Positions 1 through 4,801 of a stretch of DNA of 6,701 bases are shown here, one piece after another. A program made the translations under genes and the position numbers. Under the pieces are notes generated by a model. It worked only from the letters and a program-made list of their open reading frames with translations, made no database searches and had not been told where the DNA came from. Each line of letters starts with the position of its first letter. The first letter of the stretch is position 1. The DNA is from Bacillota bacterium (lineage in GTDB: Bacteria > Bacillota > Bacilli > Alicyclobacillales > SLC66), in the NCBI GenBank assembly GCA_021797415.1, contig JAJZZT010000107.1, positions 1-6,701 on the forward strand, read 5' to 3'.

Positions 1-22
1 TTTCTGACTGCTTCCTTGCACT
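1..22. repeat. Partial related copy of the palindromic element, cut by the window edge
   Basis: Positions 1-22 match 933-954 at 20 of 22 bases (TTTCTG-CTGCTTCCTTG-ACT) in the same orientation. That segment is the right half of the element at 836-993. Similarity is lost after position 22, so this copy is either truncated or has an internal deletion. The rest would lie left of the window. Confidence 0.5.
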
Positions 23-49
23 ATCTTGAAAATGAGGTTTCGCTGCCAG

Positions 50-123
50 TCGGCGCCCTGCCCTATGCCCTTTGCTCGGACACCGCTATCGCTAAACTCG
101 CCGGGCACAGGGCAGGGCGCCGA
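50..123. repeat. Inverted copy of the tandem-repeat core, forming a long stem-loop
   Basis: Positions 50-70 are the reverse complement of 103-123 with one mismatch over 21 bases (TCGGCGCCCTGCCC against GGGCAGGGCGCCGA at the inner part). They enclose a 32 nt loop. The left arm is thus an inverted piece of the tandem unit. The structure has no following T-run on either strand, so I do not call it a terminator. Confidence 0.65.
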
Positions 124-262
124 CCCAGCAAACCTTGCCGATGGCGCTAAACTCGCGACGAGCAAAGGGAATGGCGCCGGCCCAGCAAATCTTGTCCATG
201 GCGCTAAACTCGCCGGGCATAGGGCATGGCGCCAGCCCAGCACATTTTCATCCTGCCGATGG
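90..262. repeat. Three tandem 55-61 bp repeat units
   Basis: Units start at 90, 145 and 202. Each begins CGCTAAACTCGC and ends in ATGG (141-144, 198-201, 259-262). Each contains a GGCGCC core followed by a CCCAGCA block. Units are 55, 57 and 61 bp and diverge mainly in the middle and just before the end. They touch directly with no unique spacers, so this is not a CRISPR array. They fill the region just downstream of the last gene (stop at 286). No supported coding sequence lies here; the overlapping plus-strand open frames simply translate the repeats. Confidence 0.75.
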
Positions 263-285
263 CGGCGCGCCCGCGCCATGGGCGT

Positions 286-786
286 CTATCTTAAACCCGC
301 TGTCTTCCGCCGGTTTTCAGATTCGCGCAGGATCTTCTTCGCATAATCCGCCTCTTCCCATCCATGAATGGCTGTCGACCGGTCTTCGATATTCCTGGAC
401 ATTTCAAAAAAGCGCACGATCTCATCCAGTTGGTGTCTTGGGAGGTCTTTCAGTGCGCGCACATGCGAAAAGTGTGCGTCTCTGACTGGAACGGCCAGCA
501 GTTTGCCATTTTGTCCGTGTTCATCCGCCATGCGCAACAACCCGACCACTCTGCATTCGATGATGCACCCGGGGAAGGTGGGATGGGCGACAAGGCTCAT
601 GATGTCCAGCGGGTGGCCGTCTTGCTCCATTGTATCAGGTACAAAACCATACTCAACAGGGGAATGGACTGTCGAGTACAGTACGCGATTCAGACGGAAA
701 TTCCCTGTTTCTCTATCTATTTCATATTGGTTGCAGCTTCCTTTGGGGATCTTGACGACTTCGAGGACGGTCCATTCTGACGCCAT
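286..786 (-). CDS. Degenerate family I inorganic pyrophosphatase-like protein
   Basis: This 166-residue protein has the fold signature of soluble family I pyrophosphatase (PPi to two phosphates, Mg2+-dependent, cytoplasmic) at about normal bacterial length. Visible family blocks are NQYEIDRETG (19-28), NRVLYSTVHSPVEYGFVP (33-50), DGHPLD (56-61), CRVVGLLRMADEHG (78-91), KLLAVP (95-100) and HGWEEADYA (141-149). Mapped on E. coli Ppa from memory, Glu31, Arg43, Tyr55, Asp65, Asp70, Asp97 and Lys104 remain. Glu20 becomes Lys12, Lys29 Gln20, Tyr51 Ser42, Asp67 His58, Asp102 Asn93, and the Tyr141-Lys142 pair Ser130-Arg131. Losing two metal-binding aspartates argues against normal activity. The frame is open upstream to 933, but that part is derived from the repeat at 836-993. 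The ATG at 786, preceded by GGAAGGA (804-798) at 11 nt, fits the family N-terminus. It is clearly related to the upstream S1 fusion (shared FPGC-I-CRVVGLL) and probably works with it. It may instead be a diverged but active enzyme. Confidence 0.82.
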   Translation of the reverse strand: MASEWTVLEVVKIPKGSCNQYEIDRETGNFRLNRVLYSTVHSPVEYGFVPDTMEQDGHPLDIMSLVAHPTFPGCIIECRVVGLLRMADEHGQNGKLLAVPVRDAHFSHVRALKDLPRHQLDEIVRFFEMSRNIEDRSTAIHGWEEADYAKKILRESENRRKTAGLR

Positions 787-797
787 CTCTACAGCAT

Positions 798-804
798 TCC
801 TTCC
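798..804 (-). promoter_or_regulatory. Probable ribosome binding site of the stand-alone pyrophosphatase-like gene
   Basis: GGAAGGA lies 11 nt before the ATG at 786, a slightly long spacing. No other in-frame start near the family N-terminus has a comparable site. Confidence 0.45.
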
Positions 805-835
805 GGTTCCATGATGTGCGTTCTTGTTCGTCTGT

Positions 836-993
836 AAGAGGTAGTTCAAAAAGGGGTAGAACTCCCCGGCGCATTGCTGCGTCATCGCCAGAAATGCTCC
901 CTCACGTACCAAAAACGTACGCTCGGTCCGCATTTCTGGCTGCTTCCTTGTACTGCGTGGGTCTTACCTGCCCTTTTTTTGAACAGGTTCTTT
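836..993. repeat. Palindromic MITE-like intergenic element between the two pyrophosphatase-like genes
   Basis: The roughly 158 bp element has imperfect terminal inverted repeats. The left end (836-855) is AAGAGGTAGTTCAAAAAGGG. The reverse complement of the right end (971-993) begins AAAGAACCTGTTC and continues into an A-run and GGG; after a 2-nt indel, 16 of 20 positions match. Inside is a second palindrome: GCCAGAAATGC at 887-897 pairs perfectly with GCATTTCTGGC at 930-940. An inner stem pairs CGTAC (905-909) with GTACG (917-921) around the loop CAAAAAC. No transposase is encoded, so it would be a non-autonomous or structured intergenic repeat. It fills most of the 230 bp between the S1 fusion (stop at 1017) and the next start (786). 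In RNA it would fold into a long hairpin that could affect read-through or message stability. I see no convincing promoter in the rest of the gap. Confidence 0.7.
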
Positions 994-1016
994 AGTTCCT
1001 TTTTTTAGTAAATATC

Positions 1017-1772
1017 CTATGGAATCCCGGAATCCTGATAGTGCGCCATGGCTTCTTTGACCAGCAGCCGGCCGGCGTCCGCGCGCTCCCACCCTTTCAT
1101 CGTGAACGCGTGATGGTCCGCGGAGCGGTCGGCGGCAAAATAATGCGCGATTTTGCGCAGGGTGTGATGCGGCACGTCGGTCAGGTCGTACACATCGTCA
1201 TAGTTGGAATCGACCGTGGAAACGCCCAGCAGTTTCTCGCCGGGTTCCGCATCGTCCGCAGTTTTCAGCAGTCCCACAACGCGGCAGCCGATCTCGCATC
1301 CCGGAAAGGTGGAAGTGCTCTGCAGGATGACAACGCGGAGCGGTTCGCCGTCCATATCGGCCGTCGCGGGAATGTAGCCGATTTCAAACGGGCAACGGGA
1401 TGGAAAAGGAAGTGCGCGATACAGTGTGAAGGCGTTGTACCGCCAATTGTACCGGTACACATTCTGGCTGTGCTTTGGCGTCTCCACGACGGCCGTCACG
1501 AGGACGTCGGGTTCCGCCGGACCGTTCCTCTCCAGTCTGCGGATAGAACACTCGACGACTCCTTGGTCTGTCACGCCAGTCACCCGCACCTGGATGTGCG
1601 TTCCGACGCTCAAGAGGACCGAGGGGTGTTCGACCTCATACCAGGCGATCTCGCCAAGAGGAACGAAGGCGCGTCTGCCGTCGATATCGATCCACGCGCC
1701 GCTGTGATCGAGTGCCTGGACCTTTGCCTGCACAATTTCTCCGATGTGGAGCGGTTGTCTATGATCCGTCAT
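1017..1772 (-). CDS. S1 domain fused to a degenerate family I inorganic pyrophosphatase domain
   Basis: This 251-residue protein has two domains. Residues about 8-80 look like an S1 (OB-fold, RNA/ssDNA-binding) domain: GEIVQAKVQAL, SGAWIDIDGRRAFVPLGEI, LLSVGTHIQVRVTGV and then ECSIRRL. Residues about 90-245 resemble a soluble family I pyrophosphatase: IGYIPATADMDGEPL, TFPGCEIGCRVVGLLKTADD, and MKGWERADA near the end. Against E. coli Ppa (numbering from memory), Glu20, Arg43, Asp65, Asp97 and Lys104 are kept. Lys29 becomes Val105, Glu31 Arg107, Tyr51 Cys127, Tyr55 Ile131, Asp67 Glu143, Asp70 Arg146 and Asp102 Gly178. Catalysis is therefore unlikely, though binding of a phosphate-bearing ligand could remain. 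The ATG at 1772 is chosen over the upstream ATG at 1793 because it follows GGGGGAG (1784-1778) by 5 nt. It begins 40 bp after hyfB and is probably cotranscribed. Its function is unknown. Confidence 0.8.
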   Translation of the reverse strand: MTDHRQPLHIGEIVQAKVQALDHSGAWIDIDGRRAFVPLGEIAWYEVEHPSVLLSVGTHIQVRVTGVTDQGVVECSIRRLERNGPAEPDVLVTAVVETPKHSQNVYRYNWRYNAFTLYRALPFPSRCPFEIGYIPATADMDGEPLRVVILQSTSTFPGCEIGCRVVGLLKTADDAEPGEKLLGVSTVDSNYDDVYDLTDVPHHTLRKIAHYFAADRSADHHAFTMKGWERADAGRLLVKEAMAHYQDSGIP

Positions 1773-1777
1773 GGGGA

Positions 1778-1784
1778 CTCCCCC
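1778..1784 (-). promoter_or_regulatory. Ribosome binding site deciding the start of the S1-pyrophosphatase fusion
   Basis: GGGGGAG lies 5 nt before the ATG at 1772. The longer frame would start at 1793, where it would read MEEGGVP through this site. The internal ATG is therefore the more likely start. Confidence 0.6.
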
Positions 1785-1812
1785 TTCTTCCATCCTGTCG
1801 CGGACGGCGGCT

Positions 1813-3927
1813 CTACGCCAGCAGAGCCCATACGAGGAAAAGGAGCAGGACGAGCAGCATGAGCGCGACGTAAGCCCATAGCCGCCCGTGCTGGATCCAG
1901 TGCGTGCCGCGGCTCAGAAACTTGCGGGACCGGCGCAGCAGCGGCCGGTACACGTCGCTTTCGAGCAGCGGCCGGACGCGCGCGGCCACCTCGATTTGCA
2001 GCGGCAGCGCCGCGTCGCCCGCCGTGGGGCGGCGGCGCAACTGGAAATGGATCAAGGAAGCCCAATACATGCGAAACGGATTGGCGTAGGCGGTCGCCGA
2101 ATACTGGGCGTGCTGCGCCTGGCGCGCGCGTCCTCCGAGCCAAGGAAGCGCCTGGCGCCTGCGGTACGGTCCGCGCCGCAGGCTGCGTGAAACGGCGAAT
2201 GCCAGGAGACCGAACACGGCGAACCACAACAGGACGTAGGTCGGCGAAATGGCGGCCACGCCCGCGCCCGGTTCGACGATGGCGCCTTGCATGGGCAGGA
2301 ACGAAAACAGCCGTCCGCCCAGAGACACCAACGGTTGGTTGAGCGCGGGCTGGCGAAAGACATCGGGAACGATGCTTTGAAACACATTGCGATAAGGAGG
2401 AAGATAGGCCGCCACTGTGCTAAGCGCTCCAAGCGCCGCCGTGGGAAAGAAGCCGTAGAGCGCCGACAGGAGCGCAAGAATCGCCATCCCCGCACCGGCC
2501 ATCTTCGACGCACGCAGCTCGGAGGCTTTGCGCGCGACGCCGTCCGACCGTTCCTTGCCAAAAAACAGGAACGTAATCAGACGGAGAAACGCCGTGAAAG
2601 CCATGGCGGCGCCCAGCGCCGTGACCGCGCCGAGCAGCGCGAGGATCGCCTGTTCAAATCCCGACAGATGCTGGTAGGCCTGCAGCAGGGATTGAAAGAT
2701 CAGCCACTCCGACACAAAACCGCTGAACGGCGCGACCGCCGCCAGGGTCAGGGCGCCGACCAGGAATGCGAGGGAAGAGAAGGGGAACGTTTTCCACAGA
2801 CCGCCCAGCCGGTCCAGTCGCAGCCGTCCCGTTCTTCTGCTGATTTCTCCCGCGCAAAGAAAGCAAAGAGACTTGGCGAGCGAATGGGAGACCATCTGCA
2901 CGAGCAGGGCCGTCATCGCCACCGCGGCGAACCGGGATGACCCTGCGCGGGAAAAACTCATGGCCAGACCGAGCGCGATGACCATGAACCCCACATTTTC
3001 AATGCTGGAAAACGCCAGAATGCGGCGGATTCGCCCCTCAAATACCGCGTACAGCGCGCCGAAAAACACGCCGATGGCGCCGAGTCCGACAACGGCGACG
3101 CCCAGCGCTTCCGGCAGCGGAAATGTGAACGCATAGACCCGCAGGATGCCAAACAGGCCGAGGTTCAAGAGCGCGCCGGCCAGGACCGCGTTCAGGTGCG
3201 GCGGCGTCTCGTTGTACGCGGACGGCATCCACAACTGCATGGGGACAACACCGCTTTTCACGCCGAATCCGAACAGGGCGAGCAGAAAGATCACGCCGCG
3301 GACGGCTTCGGGCCGGTGCGCCAGGAAAGCGTGCATCGGGAGCAATTCCAGCGACCCGCCCGGAGTTGCCGCGAGCACAAAGGCGGCGACCAGCAGCAAA
3401 AACCCCAGTTCACTCGCGACCAGCGTGGTGAACGCCGCATAACGGACTCTTCTGCGCCGGTGGTCGACCAGCACGTAAGCGTAGGCGCACAGCGACATCG
3501 CTTCCCAGGCGATCAGCAGGGGCAATCCGTTTTGCGCCGTCAGCAGGAAGCTGATGAAGACATACTGGGCGGCGGCGACGCTCATCAGCGTGCGGGAAGT
3601 GCCCGGCTGTCCGAATCGCGCATGCCCGCCGGCGTAAAGAAAGGAGGCCGCGCCGATCAGGCCCATGATGAGAAACAACAGATCGCCGAGCGGGTCGGCG
3701 GCAAATATCCACGAACCAAAAAAACCGATGCCGGGGAGCGAAAAAATTTGCACCGTTGCGCCGCTCACCATTCCGGCGAGACCGAAAACAACCTCGCCGG
3801 AACAGGCGGCCGCCAGGAAAATCCACAGCCAGGATCCAAGCGGGCGATGGCGCCATGCAGCGGTTGCGGCGGCGGTCGGCGGCGCGATCAGAAACATGCA
3901 TACGGTTGTCCAAAAAAGCGCGATCAA
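1813..3927 (-). CDS. hyfB: HyfB-type antiporter-like membrane subunit (TTG start)
   Basis: This 704-residue multi-spanning membrane protein of the Proton_antipo_M family is close in length to HyfB (about 670). Residues conserved in ion-translocating members are present: Glu142 in IAWEAMSLCAY, Lys224 in GFGVKSGVVPMQLWMPSAY, His348 and Lys352 in SHSLAKSL, and GFVSEW at 403-408. The C-terminal half carries the HyfB-type tail: YSATAYANPFRMYW near 609-622 and a final helix after IQHGRLWAYV. The TWDCGY-like segment usual before that tail appears as LPWLGG and lacks its cysteine. The open frame extends upstream to 4092, but that part is the opposite register of hyfI and makes no family sense. The TTG at 3927 is chosen because it follows GGGGGGAGG (3946-3938) by 10 nt and overlaps the hyfI stop as TTGA. 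Its place after hyfI is unusual, since hyfB normally opens such operons. It probably forms the membrane ion channel with HyfF and the subunits outside the window. Confidence 0.9.
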   Translation of the reverse strand: MIALFWTTVCMFLIAPPTAAATAAWRHRPLGSWLWIFLAAACSGEVVFGLAGMVSGATVQIFSLPGIGFFGSWIFAADPLGDLLFLIMGLIGAASFLYAGGHARFGQPGTSRTLMSVAAAQYVFISFLLTAQNGLPLLIAWEAMSLCAYAYVLVDHRRRRVRYAAFTTLVASELGFLLLVAAFVLAATPGGSLELLPMHAFLAHRPEAVRGVIFLLALFGFGVKSGVVPMQLWMPSAYNETPPHLNAVLAGALLNLGLFGILRVYAFTFPLPEALGVAVVGLGAIGVFFGALYAVFEGRIRRILAFSSIENVGFMVIALGLAMSFSRAGSSRFAAVAMTALLVQMVSHSLAKSLCFLCAGEISRRTGRLRLDRLGGLWKTFPFSSLAFLVGALTLAAVAPFSGFVSEWLIFQSLLQAYQHLSGFEQAILALLGAVTALGAAMAFTAFLRLITFLFFGKERSDGVARKASELRASKMAGAGMAILALLSALYGFFPTAALGALSTVAAYLPPYRNVFQSIVPDVFRQPALNQPLVSLGGRLFSFLPMQGAIVEPGAGVAAISPTYVLLWFAVFGLLAFAVSRSLRRGPYRRRQALPWLGGRARQAQHAQYSATAYANPFRMYWASLIHFQLRRRPTAGDAALPLQIEVAARVRPLLESDVYRPLLRRSRKFLSRGTHWIQHGRLWAYVALMLLVLLLFLVWALLA

Positions 3928-4412
3928 CTGGACTTCGCCTCCCCCCGCGTTTGAATCGCCTGCAAAAGTCCCCGCAAAAGCGCGTACGGATTGGGCGGAC
4001 AGCCCGGAATGTACGCGTCGACGGGAAGCACGCTGTCGACGGGGCCGACAAAGCGGCTGCTGCGGGCAAACACGCCGCCGTGCAGCGCGCACACTCCGGC
4101 CGCCACCACCAACCGCGGCCGCGGCATGGCGTCGTACGTTTCGCGCAACACGGGCGCCATCGCCGGGGTCAAGGCCCCGGTCACCAGCAGTACGTCGGCG
4201 TGGCGTGGCGAATGGGTGAAAAACAACCCCAGGCGATGGAAGTTGTAATACGGATTGCTGAGCGCGAGCACCTCTGATTCACATGCGTTGCATGATCCGA
4301 CATCAATATGCCGGATGTGCAGTGAGCGGCCGAAGTAACGGGCGATCCGTTCGCTCAAGCCTTGTTCGTCCAGACCGTCCCAGTCCGCGCCAGTGACATG
4401 GCTGTCTGTCAT
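3924..4412 (-). CDS. hyfI: HyfI/NuoB-like small subunit, iron-sulfur cluster proximal to the active site
   Basis: This 162-residue protein belongs to the NuoB/HycG/HyfI (PSST) family, which holds the last [4Fe-4S] cluster next to the large subunit active site. The group 4 ligand pattern is present: C41-N-A-C44-E, then C108 in GVCALHGG, then C138 in IPGCPPNP. The residues in between (LGLFFTHSPRHADVLLVTG at 61-79) match the family's conserved core. All four cysteines are present, so this cluster is probably intact although the partner large subunit has lost its Ni-Fe ligands. The length is short, as in group 4 small subunits that lack the extra C-terminal clusters of uptake hydrogenases. The ATG at 4412 lies 9 nt after a perfect AAAGGAGG (4429-4422) and overlaps the hyfH stop in ATGA. 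Its own stop overlaps the next start in TTGA. Confidence 0.92.
   Translation of the reverse strand: MTDSHVTGADWDGLDEQGLSERIARYFGRSLHIRHIDVGSCNACESEVLALSNPYYNFHRLGLFFTHSPRHADVLLVTGALTPAMAPVLRETYDAMPRPRLVVAAGVCALHGGVFARSSRFVGPVDSVLPVDAYIPGCPPNPYALLRGLLQAIQTRGEAKSS
3938..3946 (-). promoter_or_regulatory. Ribosome binding site deciding the TTG start of hyfB
   Basis: GGGGGGAGG lies 10 nt before the TTG at 3927, inside the last codons of hyfI. There is no ATG or GTG at a better position, and the in-frame upstream starts fall deep in hyfI. This supports a TTG start with translational coupling to hyfI. Confidence 0.7.
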
Positions 4413-4771
4413 CGGCCGGCGCCTCCTTTCGCGGTGGAGATGAACCGCTCTTTACGGATCTCTGCCCGGTCGACCGCTGTTCCCCAGGAAAACACGCCCT
4501 CGGGGCACTGGTCGACACAGCGGCCGCAGGCGATGCACGCGCTCACGTCCAAGCGCAGGGCCGGTCCGTCTGCCTCTTGGACCCGCGTGATCGCTTCGGT
4601 GGGGCACACCTTTGCGCACTGTTCGCACGCCGCATCGTCGCACCGGCGGTCGATGTCCATGACCGGGACGCTGTTCCAGCGCATTTCCGCCAGTTCCTGC
4701 TCGCGCCGGCGCGGATAGGTTGTCGTGACCCGGCCGCTCGCCAGTCCTGTCAGGAGCCACTCTGCCCACAT
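4409..4771 (-). CDS. hyfH: HyfH-like ferredoxin subunit with two [4Fe-4S] motifs
   Basis: This 120-residue polyferredoxin-type electron-transfer subunit corresponds to HyfH/HycF/NuoI and should sit between an external electron donor and the small subunit. Two cysteine clusters are visible: C44-x4-C49-x2-C52-x3-C56-P, and the classical C79-x2-C82-x2-C85-x3-C89-P. All eight ligands for two [4Fe-4S] clusters are therefore available. The first motif has x4 rather than x2 between its first two cysteines, a variant spacing. The N-terminus has a short hydrophobic stretch (AEWLLTGLASG) and then TTTYPRR, resembling the membrane-contacting N-terminus of NuoI-type proteins. The ATG at 4771 is preceded by AAAGGAG at 4788-4782 with 10 nt spacing. 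The gene starts 30 bp after hyfG and its stop overlaps the next start in ATGA, so it is translated as part of the same operon. Confidence 0.9.
   Translation of the reverse strand: MWAEWLLTGLASGRVTTTYPRRREQELAEMRWNSVPVMDIDRRCDDAACEQCAKVCPTEAITRVQEADGPALRLDVSACIACGRCVDQCPEGVFSWGTAVDRAEIRKERFISTAKGGAGR
4422..4429 (-). promoter_or_regulatory. Ribosome binding site of hyfI
   Basis: A perfect AAAGGAGG lies 9 nt before the ATG at 4412, within the 3' end of hyfH. It fixes the start and the ATGA overlap. The strength of this match is one reason for suggesting a Bacillota host. Confidence 0.75.
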
Positions 4772-4801
4772 GGGGATGCATCTCCTTTCGCACCCGTTTC
4801 T

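Noticed and set aside
50..262. CRISPR-like array
   Set aside because: Units are 55-61 bp, abut each other without unique spacers, differ internally, and have an inverted copy.
259..279. Terminator hairpin after the last gene (ATGGCG/CGCCAT)
   Set aside because: It has a short stem and no T-run on the minus strand. It is better explained as the edge of the GC-rich repeat.
848..867. Intrinsic terminator on the minus strand (GGGG loop CCCC followed by five T)
   Set aside because: The stem is only 4 bp with a 7-nt loop and is part of the end of the repeat element, so it is too weak to call.
787..933. N-terminal 49-residue extension of the stand-alone pyrophosphatase-like protein
   Set aside because: It is translated from the palindromic repeat and has no family counterpart. 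The ATG at 786 fits the family start.
1041..1862. Long plus-strand open frame opposite the S1-pyrophosphatase fusion
   Set aside because: It shows no family motif and no ribosome binding site. The minus-strand product has clear S1 and PPase blocks.
3196..3954. Long plus-strand open frame opposite hyfB
   Set aside because: Its Gln/Arg/Gly-rich composition is typical of the complement of a hydrophobic gene in GC-rich DNA.
3928..4092. N-terminal 55-residue extension of HyfB
   Set aside because: It is Arg/Ser-rich out-of-frame translation of hyfI, with no match to the membrane family. The TTG at 3927 has a ribosome binding site and a hydrophobic start.
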